Shown here: positions 29,201 to 37,912 of the stretch, piece by piece | How the letters are laid out: each line of letters opens with the position of its first letter | Numbering within the stretch: the first letter of the stretch is position 1 | Source: Paenibacillus jilunlii | GTDB taxonomy: Bacteria; Bacillota; Bacilli; Paenibacillales; Paenibacillaceae | Reading direction: 5' to 3' | NCBI RefSeq assembly: GCF_900102965.1 | Contig: NZ_FNGM01000018.1 | Location: forward strand, 1-64,000 | DNA: 64,000 nucleotides | Notes under the pieces: model-generated | Told to the model about the DNA's origin: nothing | Seen by the model: only the letters and a program-made list of their open reading frames with translations | The model's database searches: none | Program-made: the position numbers and the translations under genes

Positions 29201-30317
29201 CGGCATGCAGCCGGATGCTGTTCACACCCGCCTGTCTGCACATGCGGTACCAATTGCGGATATAGCCTTCTGTCTGCTGGGCCGCACCCTGGAAATGCCA
29301 GGAATCCCCGCGCAGATTAATCGGAATTCCGTTCAACATAAACTGCGGGCCTTCACACCAGAATTCCCGGAAGCCGAACGTTTCGGTGCGGCGGTCGAGA
29401 ATTTCCCCTCCTGCCCGCAGCTCAAGCTCCAGTTCATACAGATTAGGAGTTTCGGGGCTCCACAGCTTGGCATCCGGCCACGACAGCACAAACCGGGCTT
29501 CCTGCCACTCCCTGTTGTCCGCGTTCTCGCATAATTGCCGGCCGTCCCTTGCCTGCAGAGGTGCGGCTTCTGCACCAGCTTCCGCTTCAAGCACCGGCAG
29601 CGACCCTGGTTTCCGGTCGTTCACCTTAAGGAATACCTGCAGAGGTTCCGTATAAGAGCTGCCGGATTCCGTGCCAATAAGCGCGTCCACCTCCAGCAGG
29701 CCTTGGCGGAAGAAGGTGCGGATCGTAATATCCTCCAGCGTTACAAGCGGATAGCTTTCAAGGAATACATCCTGCCATATTCCCCTTGCGATTCTGCCGA
29801 ACCAGGAGCCTACAAGCCCCGTAATCTTCCTGTCCCCGGAGGGCAGCACCGTCTGATCGAAGTTTCCGCAGACCACATGCAGGTGCTGCTCCTCATCCGG
29901 CTTCACCCATGAACTGATATCCAGCCGCAGGGGCAGGTACCCGTCCTCCCAGACAGCGATCCGCTCGCGGTCCAGATAAACAGCCGCCTTTTGCATAATC
30001 CCATCAAACCGCAGGACAACCCGCTGCCCCAGCATAACCTCAGGCACCTGAAAAGTCCGGTGCAGCACACCAGCCTCCGCCGTATCCCATTCCCTCGGAT
30101 AGCCGTATACATCCAGCGGCGCGAAGCCATGCTCTGCGACCTCTCCGAATCTTGTGCCGGATGGCTGCGGATAGCTGTGGCGCCAGCTGGAAGGAACCTG
30201 TACCTTACGTGCTTCGTACACCAGTCTCTCAGGAAGAGTCCGGCAGAGGGGCTGGTCATAGAGCGGCATGAAATCCCATTCCCCGTTCAAACATATCGAT
30301 GTGCGCATCCTGTTCAC
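26277..30317 (-). CDS. Very large glycoside hydrolase family 2 protein
   Basis: 1346 residues, longer than most GH2 enzymes (600-1050). The sugar-binding jelly roll (about 1-190) and immunoglobulin-like domain precede the TIM barrel. The acid/base Glu439 is in SVILWSVQNEMRW and the probable nucleophile Glu509 is in LTFGEHGGWW. Residues 660-1346 are an extra C-terminal region with a glutamine-amidotransferase-like look in places (GGVLLIAGSKMPDKDGG) and a late beta-rich part. There is no signal peptide, so it is cytoplasmic. Substrate (beta-galactoside, mannoside or glucuronide) is not determined. Its ATG overlaps the upstream stop by four bases. Base composition is very GC-rich around 27.2-27.5 kb. 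Confidence 0.88.
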   Translation of the reverse strand: MNRMRTSICLNGEWDFMPLYDQPLCRTLPERLVYEARKVQVPSSWRHSYPQPSGTRFGEVAEHGFAPLDVYGYPREWDTAEAGVLHRTFQVPEVMLGQRVVLRFDGIMQKAAVYLDRERIAVWEDGYLPLRLDISSWVKPDEEQHLHVVCGNFDQTVLPSGDRKITGLVGSWFGRIARGIWQDVFLESYPLVTLEDITIRTFFRQGLLEVDALIGTESGSSYTEPLQVFLKVNDRKPGSLPVLEAEAGAEAAPLQARDGRQLCENADNREWQEARFVLSWPDAKLWSPETPNLYELELELRAGGEILDRRTETFGFREFWCEGPQFMLNGIPINLRGDSWHFQGAAQQTEGYIRNWYRMCRQAGVNSIRLHAEPYPSDYLRIADEEGMLIVDETAIYGSSKSMDANHPDFIANCRAHVQRLVQRDKNHPSVILWSVQNEMRWVDGRDGYKQHIPGLMKLMRELDATRPIMVEGDNRLLPKELTEVESRHYNIDGTISQWDRSVPLTFGEHGGWWYICPQNSSMYVGLGAYRDTDASAAGLAQKERLFVEYARRQGVSGISTFNFVHYFMRAMPDRDIVLPPAGLTAPGPKPGLIPAYSLSLNNGLLPEEYPAYRVNPSFAIMAEAFKPVTMIAAEYNRCFFDDSLIRRSFDVYNDTLAEQAVTIECTVQQGGRVVHTLAFNFRQEPAERRCIRLEWMPDSVNGEGEAVLEARLFHGGQLKHELNLSYRLLSGSCKTAPIALELPAVYTGSDRDFEVIKALVPGLDRIEPESIEQLPGGVLLIAGSKMPDKDGGLDRKLRGFVQQGGRLLLLEQLHLSPGRLPLVRREFIRAQAGSYEHPVLQGLGDEDLMFWHEELREEGPLPIIKAAFEKPVTGDFTLLLECSSGDFGDGGDLWSPLLEYRNGAGMFLANQLEIMDHLHRIPQACLLLRNLLRYAGRAVPAAAAPVPAAVWVRSGSAAEALLGKLGLKGTWLDSAAGLSSLSPGLLVVEAGLLNGPGAAEAVRQAASAGSRVLVLPAEPGGQEALARLLDRPVRIAPHGTYHLEADYAHAAVRGFSPVDLFGFDKVFLSPRDVVNRELALHRLEVPDAEVLCTSVEGTAWKDYFAGQHTAEYSRLALVELNRDKAREPGDFLIRIATGGGEILCSQLLTDPDSDKSQRLYTRLLGNMGAAFADELLIRDKGDAEWAVEAVMTLPCPPYVDYQAMRDYYTDPEFSLNNLGEGLYGWMKKKERRADGTLLIPGSAGCPVFLSCFVHLPARSEDSRTGNARTGRLRVKSDNAFEIYMNGEQVAAPEKEIVLNSGINRLIAIVQGGREDFAFGMVFLNSDGTYMNDLEYRLTMDEVEPK

Positions 30318-30979
30318 TCCTCCTTTTTACCTGCGGGAACGGCTGCGTTTAGCACCATAGTGAGCTTTTTCCAAATTTCCTGGTCAGGCAGCGCATCCCC
30401 CCACTTGATAAAATGCGGTTCCATAACTTCCCCCCAATGCTCCGGCCTGAGATTCGTTGAGAGCTTTCCGGAATACGGCACAGGTTCCACCGTCGCGGGC
30501 AGCTCGGAATAGAAGAACAGCAAATTCTCATGAAGCCCGATGATTCCATACTTGTCCCCGTCTCCGGGACGCTCCTCCTGATATTGATAATGGTAATAGA
30601 CATAGCTTGAAACCTGCTCCGGCTTCAAAACCGCCACCCTTCCATAAGGTGTGCTGCCATTTTGGCTGCGCTTCCAATGCTGCTCAGAAACGGGCTGCTG
30701 ATAATGAAAAATATCCATCATGGGCACCCACCCTCTCGGCTGTTCCCCTCCCGGCCAGACCTTGAGCAGTTCCCCGGTATCCGCCAACAGCTCCTCCGGT
30801 TCATGCAGCTCTCCGCCGCATTCATAATAAAGGAACAGATCTTTGCCGTCCTTAAATATGCTGAGCCGGGTAACGGCCAGCAGTTCCATACGTTCATTCA
30901 GCAGTGGAAGCCGGGAGCGGAAAAAAGACTCCGGAACTCCGCCTTCCCTGCACTCGCCCCTGTACAAACAACGCTGCAT
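30314..30979 (-). CDS. Conserved-looking protein of unknown function, first gene of the GH2/GH94 operon
   Basis: About 221 residues if it starts at ATG 30979, six bases after GGAGG. An ATG at 31003 with a weaker AGAGG site is possible. It has no signal peptide, membrane span or motif I recognise. It is rich in aromatic residues (YVYYHYQYQ; GWVPMMDIFHYQQP), which suits a beta-rich carbohydrate-associated protein, but that is only a guess. The stop overlaps the GH2 start by four bases, so it belongs to the same pathway. It is transcribed divergently from the AraC-type regulator 74-98 bases away. Confidence 0.75.
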   Translation of the reverse strand: MQRCLYRGECREGGVPESFFRSRLPLLNERMELLAVTRLSIFKDGKDLFLYYECGGELHEPEELLADTGELLKVWPGGEQPRGWVPMMDIFHYQQPVSEQHWKRSQNGSTPYGRVAVLKPEQVSSYVYYHYQYQEERPGDGDKYGIIGLHENLLFFYSELPATVEPVPYSGKLSTNLRPEHWGEVMEPHFIKWGDALPDQEIWKKLTMVLNAAVPAGKKEE

Positions 30980-31076
30980 AAGCACCCTCCAACCTTGTGT
31001 CATCTACCTCTTCAGATTAGCGCATCCGGCCGGCCGGTTCCTTGACGATCAGGCCCTTATTTAGCATAATAACGAC

Positions 31077-31943
31077 ATGACAAAAAAACTTTATGCCCGG
31101 GATTTGGGACTGGAGCCCGGCTTTACGTTCCGTATTCAGAAATGCCCGCTTACCCATGACTATTATGTTCACTCCCATGACTTCTCGGAGCTGGTGGTCA
31201 TTTTGGAGGGGAGTGCGATTCATATCATCGAAGGAAGGGAGTATCCCGTTTCTGCGGGGCAGGTATTTTTTATTCACAGCGATATCTCCCACGGCTACAA
31301 AAATGTGCAGAATATTCAATACGTCAATGTAATGTTCCATCCCGATCAGCTGCTGCAGCTGCCTGAGCTGAAGCTCCTGCCGGGATTTCAGGCCTTGTTC
31401 TATCTGGAGCCGTTCTTCCGCAAGGAAATGTTCTTCAAAGGGATGCTCTCGCTGGAGCCAAGGCAGCTGGACGAGGTGAATCTTTTGCTGGACCGGATTC
31501 TGGAGGAGCATGACCGGCAGTCGGACGGGTACCGGCTGATGATCCGTACCTATTTCACCGCGCTCGTCGGCACCCTGTCACGGTATTACCGGCAGAATGG
31601 CGGCGGGACGGAGAACAAGGCGCTGCGGATCGGAGAGGCGATTACCTATATTGAGGAGCATTTTTTGCAGCCTGTCTCATTGCAGGATCTGGCCGATCTG
31701 GCCTATATGTCCAGGCGCCAGTTCCTCCGCGTGTTCACCCGGAATTATCATACGACGCCTATGGATTACATCATCCGCAAACGGCTGGACTACTCCTGCA
31801 CATTGCTGCGCAATCCGGAACTATCCATCTCTCAAGTAGCCATGGATAGCGGATTCCGGGACCATAATTACTATTCCAGACAATTCAAAAAAGTGTTCCT
31901 CTGCACGCCTTCCGAATACCGGACACATAAGGCCGGGCTGTGA
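31077..31943 (+). CDS. AraC-family transcriptional regulator with cupin sensor
   Basis: 288 residues. The N-terminal cupin-like sensor domain (about 20-110) has the metal/sugar-pocket-like pattern YYVHSHDFSELVVILEG and GQVFFIHSDISHGY. The C-terminal double helix-turn-helix includes SLQDLADLAYMSRRQFLRVF and SISQVAMDSGFRDHNYYSRQ. The ATG at 31077 is the first possible one, because an in-frame stop lies seven codons upstream, although no clear ribosome site is seen. It probably controls the divergent GH2/GH94 operon in response to a sugar, as RhaR/S-like regulators do. Confidence 0.9.
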   Translation: MTKKLYARDLGLEPGFTFRIQKCPLTHDYYVHSHDFSELVVILEGSAIHIIEGREYPVSAGQVFFIHSDISHGYKNVQNIQYVNVMFHPDQLLQLPELKLLPGFQALFYLEPFFRKEMFFKGMLSLEPRQLDEVNLLLDRILEEHDRQSDGYRLMIRTYFTALVGTLSRYYRQNGGGTENKALRIGEAITYIEEHFLQPVSLQDLADLAYMSRRQFLRVFTRNYHTTPMDYIIRKRLDYSCTLLRNPELSISQVAMDSGFRDHNYYSRQFKKVFLCTPSEYRTHKAGL

Positions 31944-31976
31944 AGGCAGGCTGGAAGCAGAGCTATGCTGAGGCTT

Positions 31977-32000
31977 AACAACGGCATTCCTGCCGTTTTA
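31977..32000. repeat. Single copy of the AACAACGGC palindrome
   Basis: AACAACGGCATTCCTGCCGT is followed by TTTA. It is the same hairpin core as in the two 51-bp arrays, here alone, 33 bases after the AraC stop. It may act as a terminator. Confidence 0.75.
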
Positions 32001-32177
32001 AGGAACAAATTTCATCTTTTCAGCTGTCTAAAGCTCTTTGCTGCCTGAAATGCCTATTTTGTGACCTCATTGAAGTTAAGCGACGGTTTTCCTTCTATGA
32101 ACAAGACTTGCCAATCCCTGCCGACTCTGGCATTCTTCATAATGAAAGCTATTGAATAATCAGGAGGGCACAATGTT

Positions 32178-32978
32178 ATGAAAATCAAACTTGATCTTTT
32201 CCCGGGCGGAGTTGCGAAAGCGCTCACACTAAGCTGGGATGACGGCAGAGTCTATGACAGACAGCTGGTTGCGATCCTGAACCGGCATGGCCTGAAAGGG
32301 TCTTTTCATTTGAATTCGGGATTCTTTGGCAAGGACAGCTATATCACCCGGGAAGAAGTGGCCTCCCTCTATGAAGGGCATGAAATTTCCGCGCATACCA
32401 GCACTCATCCCTTTCTTTCCATGACCCCCCGTGAAGGCATTGCCGGTGAGGTTCTGAAGGACCGTGAGCAGCTGGAGCAAATCGCCGGGTATCCCGTAAG
32501 GGGCATGTCCTATCCGTTCGGTGATTACAATGACGATGTGCTGAGCTTGCTTCCTGCACTGGGTATCGAGTATTCACGAACCGTACGGTCCCATGGCGGC
32601 TTCACCCTGCCGGACAACCTGCTGGCCTGGCATCCCACTTGTCATCACCGCGATATGCTGGCGCTTGGACAGCAATTCCTGGAGGAGAAGCCTAAATACC
32701 CGCGAATGCAGCTCCTGTATGTCTGGGGGCACAGCTATGAATTCAACGATAACAATAACTGGGGGGAATTAGAGCAATTCGCCAGCATGATGGGCGGCCG
32801 TAAAGATATCTGGTATGCCACAAATATCGAGATCGCCGACTATCTGGCCGCTGTCCGGGGGCTGCGCTTCTCCGCTTCCCGGTCCTTCGTCTATAATCCG
32901 TCCGCAGTGGATGTATGGGTTACGGCAGAGGATCAAGCCCGCCGGATTCCCGCTGGCGCTACTGTGCAGTTGGGCTAG
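32178..32978 (+). CDS. Polysaccharide deacetylase (NodB-like, carbohydrate esterase 4 type)
   Basis: 266 residues. NodB motif 1 is TLSWDDG (catalytic base and metal Asp pair near 21-22). Motif 2 is ISAHTSTHPFLS, which supplies the two zinc-binding histidines. Motif 3 resembles SYPFGDYNDDV. There is no signal peptide, so it is cytoplasmic, unlike cell-wall deacetylases; cytoplasmic members act on small N-acetylated sugars or related amides. AGGAGG lies ten bases before the ATG. It follows the AraC regulator by 234 bases on the same strand and may be regulated with the GH2/GH94 genes, which is inferred. Confidence 0.85.
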   Translation: MKIKLDLFPGGVAKALTLSWDDGRVYDRQLVAILNRHGLKGSFHLNSGFFGKDSYITREEVASLYEGHEISAHTSTHPFLSMTPREGIAGEVLKDREQLEQIAGYPVRGMSYPFGDYNDDVLSLLPALGIEYSRTVRSHGGFTLPDNLLAWHPTCHHRDMLALGQQFLEEKPKYPRMQLLYVWGHSYEFNDNNNWGELEQFASMMGGRKDIWYATNIEIADYLAAVRGLRFSASRSFVYNPSAVDVWVTAEDQARRIPAGATVQLG

Positions 32979-33135
32979 AGCAGAGCTGGGAGTGGGACAT
33001 AGGAGCGGGTCTCCGGTAGAAATACTTAAACAGGAATGTATAAGCAAGAGGAGCGTTGCTGTTTTTGATACTCGAAATAAGTACTGTTTATCCCTCATAG
33101 CCCCATCACACGAACAAAGCGACCTGCGGCGCTTC

Positions 33136-33363
33136 AACAACGGCATTTCTGCCGTTGTTTCGAGGTAACCGTGCCGCTAGCGTTCCAACAACGGCATTTC
33201 TGCCGTTGTTTCCAGGCAACCGTGCCGCTGACGCTTCAACAACGGCATTTCTGCCGTTGTTTCCAGGCAACCGTGCCGCTGGCGTTCCAACAACGGCATT
33301 TCTGCCGTTGTTTCGAGGCAACCGTGCCGCTGGCGCTTCAACAACGGCATTTCTGCCGTTGTT
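33136..33363. repeat. Array 2: five copies of a 51-bp palindromic unit
   Basis: The core AACAACGGCA-TTTC-TGCCGTTGTT begins at 33136, 33187, 33238, 33289 and 33340, an exact 51-base period. The spacers (TCGAGG/TCCAGG, AACCGTGCCGCT, GCGTTCC/GCGCTTC) differ from array 1, but the core and period are the same. Of the 653-base gap 32979-33631, the part before the array shows nothing I recognise. Confidence 0.95.
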
Positions 33364-33425
33364 TCTATAAAAATTCGTCCTTAGACCGATTTGCGTTACT
33401 CACAAAAACAAAAATCATACTTCTA

Positions 33426-33476
33426 AATAAAAAGAGACCCGATTTCTCCGTTGCTTTGAATGCAGGAGAAATCGGG
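33426..33476 (-). terminator. Strong hairpin, probable bidirectional terminator
   Basis: CCCGATTTCTCC and GGAGAAATCGGG form a perfect 12-bp stem at 33438-33476. The minus strand continues TCTCTTTTTATTT and the plus strand GTTTTGGCTTTT. It lies between convergent units. Confidence 0.8.
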
Positions 33477-33631
33477 GTTTTGGCTTTTATGAAAAGCTTC
33501 CGGACTGCAGGCTAGAGGAATAGTCCCATTACTATTGTTCCGTTCGGAGCAGAACATCCCACCCGGACAGGCAGACGGGTGCATGGCCGCAGACGTATGG
33601 ACGATCGGGCGACGGGTGGACGGCCAGGCCG

Positions 33632-34687
33632 CTACAGCCTTCCTCCGGCGGCAGTATCCGCATGATCCTGCCGGGCGATCCACGTCAGGCAGGCTGCCCT
33701 CAGCAGCGCCTCGGTCCGCTGGCCCGCGCTGCAAAAGATCCCGCTCAGGCCGATCCGGTACAGATCGGCCAGCGCGTACGCCGCCGGTGCCCCCGCGGCG
33801 AGCAGTGCCGCCGCCGGCTTCACGCTGCGCGCGGCGGCCAGGATCTCTTCAGCCGCCTGGGCGAAGCCTCCGGCGGCGTCCTCCGGCGCGGCTTCGCCCG
33901 CCGCGCCGTCCAGCACCAGGAAATCGGCGATGCGCGCGATTTCCCCGGCAGCGGTGCGCTCCACATCGGGCGGAATCACCGCCCCGATGCGGCACGCCGC
34001 CGCGTAAGCGTGGCCGAGGGTCTGCTCGGCCACGCCCTCGATGAATTCGCGCTGCGCCGCGAATTCGGCTGCGCTGGCGGGATACGGCGCCAGCAGGTCC
34101 ACGCGGCAGTCGCCGCCCAGGCGCTGGCGCTCAGCGACCGCCGCGAACAGCGCTTCAAGCTGCGCATCCTGCAGCGCAGCCAGCCTGGCCGGTTGATCGG
34201 CCAGCTCCGGCATAAAGGGCAGCATGACGGCGGCCCAGAGACCGTCCGCCGAATCCAGCAGCGCCGCAGCCGATGCGCGCAGCCGGTAGTAGATCCGCTG
34301 CAGAATCCGCTCCTCCTGCTCCACAGTTTCGCTGAACAGCCAGCTGGCATAGAGCCCGTTCACCTCAGGAGCAAGCAGCCATTCGCCGCTGCGGATCAGA
34401 CAGGGGCCTGCCGGCATGGCTCCGGCATCCTCCCGCAGAGTTGGCCGTTCCTCACGCCCATCCCGCAGCACAAGAAAAGCCGGACGTTCTCCCGGACGTC
34501 TGAAATAAGCACGGTTCAGCGGCTCCCTTACACTTGCGCGTTCTCCTTCAGCAATAAACTCCGCAGCCGCAGAAGCCACTGTCGCTGACTGGCTCATCTC
34601 CACCCCAATGGTCCGGTCCCCGGCAAGATACTTGAACGGGCGCTCATCCTTACTCCGGTTTTGATCCTGCTCACGTTCACCCTTCAT
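33632..34687 (-). CDS. GC-rich gene of uncertain nature, possible degenerate PEP-utilising-enzyme barrel
   Basis: About 351 residues from ATG 34687 (AGGTGG seven bases upstream); a longer frame from 34756 lacks a site. Parts recall the C-terminal TIM barrel of PEP-utilising enzymes (PtsI, PpdK). RIGAVIPPDVERTAAGEIAR followed by IADFLVLDG sits where PtsI has a KIGxMIEVPxAALxADxxAKExDFFSxGTNDL-type segment, but the key residues are changed. The region is far more GC-rich than its neighbours and full of Ala. It could be a diverged paralogue, a non-catalytic protein, or a decaying gene. The length of the open frame and the terminator that follows favour a real gene. I give no function. Confidence 0.5.
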   Translation of the reverse strand: MKGEREQDQNRSKDERPFKYLAGDRTIGVEMSQSATVASAAAEFIAEGERASVREPLNRAYFRRPGERPAFLVLRDGREERPTLREDAGAMPAGPCLIRSGEWLLAPEVNGLYASWLFSETVEQEERILQRIYYRLRASAAALLDSADGLWAAVMLPFMPELADQPARLAALQDAQLEALFAAVAERQRLGGDCRVDLLAPYPASAAEFAAQREFIEGVAEQTLGHAYAAACRIGAVIPPDVERTAAGEIARIADFLVLDGAAGEAAPEDAAGGFAQAAEEILAAARSVKPAAALLAAGAPAAYALADLYRIGLSGIFCSAGQRTEALLRAACLTWIARQDHADTAAGGRL

Positions 34688-34756
34688 CTCCGCACCCACC
34701 TTTTTTAGCTTTGGATTACTGCCGGTGTTCTCTTGGCTTGATGCTGCCGCCGGCAT

Positions 34757-35142
34757 GGGATAACACTCATTTTATAAATACGGGAACCTTAAGCAAAATA
34801 TGCAAGCGTTACCAATTAAACAGGGGCAACAAATCAGGAGAACAATGACGTTCTGCCGCCGCTCCACCCTTTTTAGGCATATGCTTACAGGGCAAGCGAT
34901 ATGAGTTAGTATTGCAGCAGATCAGCAAAAAGCCACTATCCAAATACCCCGCTCCTCTTCCGGTGAACGGTTGTGTATATGAACAGTGGACTGCACGATG
35001 CGATGAATCCGGATCTCCTGATACTGATATTGAATCCGGGTAAAAAAATCTTATACCGCCAGACGTAATCCTGCTTGTATATGTCTGGCATTAGAAGCTA
35101 TTAGATGCTATTAGTTAATGTCATTTGTTATTGACGTGTTGA
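34757..35142. other. Intergenic region with little recognisable content
   Basis: 386 bases without a gene. Near 35058-35089 GCCAGAC and GTCTGGC can pair, and TTTTTTT follows 11 bases later on the minus strand. This is a weak candidate terminator for metY. Nothing else is recognised. Confidence 0.4.
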
Positions 35143-36450
<1,308 letters not shown>

Positions 36451-36760
36451 TTAAATGTGTAATGGTAAACCTTAACAACTAAGAATTGTACCTATTCTCT
36501 CACAAACCATGTCATTTGGGAAGAAAAAATTCTCATTAATCCAATGTGATTTATTATTTTAGTCAAAACAGTCAATTAAGCTTATTAAACATTTAGGAAA
36601 CCGCTTGCAAAATTGGTTTGAATGAACGTCTCCCCTTAACCTTCACTGGCTCCTGCAAATTCCTCCCGTTGTAACTATCCACTTAGCCCGCTAGCGAAGC
36701 CCCGAGAAGAAATGTTACTCATTTACACCAACTCCTTGAAACGAGCGATGTAGCCCGCCC

Positions 36761-36905
36761 TCCACCGAATTCCAAGTTATTTTTACCTCTTGTTTCACCA
36801 TATCCCCGTATCCACCGTTCCAAGGTACTTTACCTCTTGTTTCACCATACCCTCGCTTCCGCCGAATTCCAAGGCACTTTTACCTCTCATTTCCTCACAC
36901 GCGTT
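36761..36905. repeat. Imperfect tandem repeat, about 50-bp units
   Basis: TCCACCG(AA)TTCCAAG, TTTACCTCTTGTTTCACCAT and flanks recur at 36761, 36811 and 36858, spaced 50 and 47 bases with a degenerate third copy. It lies in the 730-base gap between metY and the GntR gene, where no credible gene is seen. A GGC-rich hairpin (about 36946-36972, GGCGGG/CCCGCC) may terminate the operon to the right. Confidence 0.7.
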
Positions 36906-37004
36906 TATGTATCACCGAACGTTATCTGCTAATTTTCGCACACAAAGGCCCCCGCCGCAAATGGCGGGAGCCTGACAGGAAGCATTGCCCCACATCATAT
37001 CTCT

Positions 37005-37086
37005 CCATACACTTAATTCGTCATACGCTTAATTCGTCACGCTTGTTTTGCCATACGCTTATTTCGTCATACGCTTAATTCGTCAT
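37005..37086. repeat. Short tandem repeat CATACGCTTAATTCGT
   Basis: Variants of CATACGCTTAATTCGTCA (CATACACTTAATTCG, CACGCTTGTTTTGC, CATACGCTTATTTCG) occur five times in a row with spacing of 16-20 bases. No function is evident. Confidence 0.75.
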
Positions 37087-37165
37087 TCTTTTCAACTTGC
37101 CTATTTTTTAGCTGTCTGTCTTCGAAACCCATCTATCTGACCAGTCTATCTGTTCACAACCGGCC

Positions 37166-37912
37166 TTAAGCATCGTAGCTGACCAGGTAATGATGAAGCG
37201 CGGTATTATAGCTGCCAATGCTGTGTTCGATCAGTTGGCCTTCCCCGTCGTAGGAGTTGCGCAGGCGCTTGAGCACTGGTGTGCCCGGAGGCAGCTCCAG
37301 CAGCAGACAGGCTTCGGCAGCAGCCGGCTCCACAAAGAAGCGGTCTTTAAAATTCTCCAGCACGATGTTGTTCTCCTCCAGGGAGTCATAGAGCGATTGG
37401 ATATCCGTATCCATCTCGTTGGCCCCGCCTTCTGGCAGCGCAGCTGCAGTCAGGAAGTGCATCAGATGAATATACGGCTGTCCGTTCAGAATATACAGAC
37501 GTTCGATCCGCTGGCAGTAGGGTCCATACCGGTTGTATTCCTCCGTCCCGGCTTCGTTCACAATGAACTCGGAGGACAGCAGTCTTTTTTCAAGCCTATG
37601 GCCCTCCTCTACCAGCAGCTCCGTAAATCTCTTGCCCTTGGAAAGCTTTTGATAAGAGGTATTGCGGGTAACTATCGTGCCGATGCCGCTTCGTTTCTGC
37701 ACATAACCTTCCTGCGCCAGCGCCTGGACAGCGCCGCGGACGGTCATTTTGCTGACCCCGAATTCCTTTTCGAGCAGCGGCTCGGAAGGAATGATACTGC
37801 CCAGCGGATAGATGCCGTGCAGAATCCGGTCTTTGAGGATTTTTTGGATCTGCTGATATAAAGGACCTTGCTTGCGTTTCAGGGACACGGGCCGTTCACT
37901 ACCTTTCAACAT
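37166..37912 (-). CDS. GntR-family regulator with UTRA sensor domain
   Basis: About 240-248 residues. The winged helix includes LYQQIQKILKDRILHGIYPL and MTVRGAVQALAQEGYVQKRS. The HutC-type UTRA effector domain covers the C-terminal 160 residues, ending LIEHSIGSYNTALHHY. Possible starts are ATG 37912, inside the end of the kinase gene, or GTG 37888, which has AAAGG about 12 bases upstream and gives a more usual N-terminus. It is last in the operon and is its likely regulator. The 34-bp palindrome at 41902 is the obvious candidate operator. Confidence 0.88.
   Translation of the reverse strand: MLKGSERPVSLKRKQGPLYQQIQKILKDRILHGIYPLGSIIPSEPLLEKEFGVSKMTVRGAVQALAQEGYVQKRSGIGTIVTRNTSYQKLSKGKRFTELLVEEGHRLEKRLLSSEFIVNEAGTEEYNRYGPYCQRIERLYILNGQPYIHLMHFLTAAALPEGGANEMDTDIQSLYDSLEENNIVLENFKDRFFVEPAAAEACLLLELPPGTPVLKRLRNSYDGEGQLIEHSIGSYNTALHHYLVSYDA

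Noticed and set aside
33662-34588. 308-residue plus-strand frame opposite the GC-rich gene
   Set aside because: High GC removes stop codons on both strands. The minus-strand frame has a better start and a terminator; I kept that one only at modest confidence.
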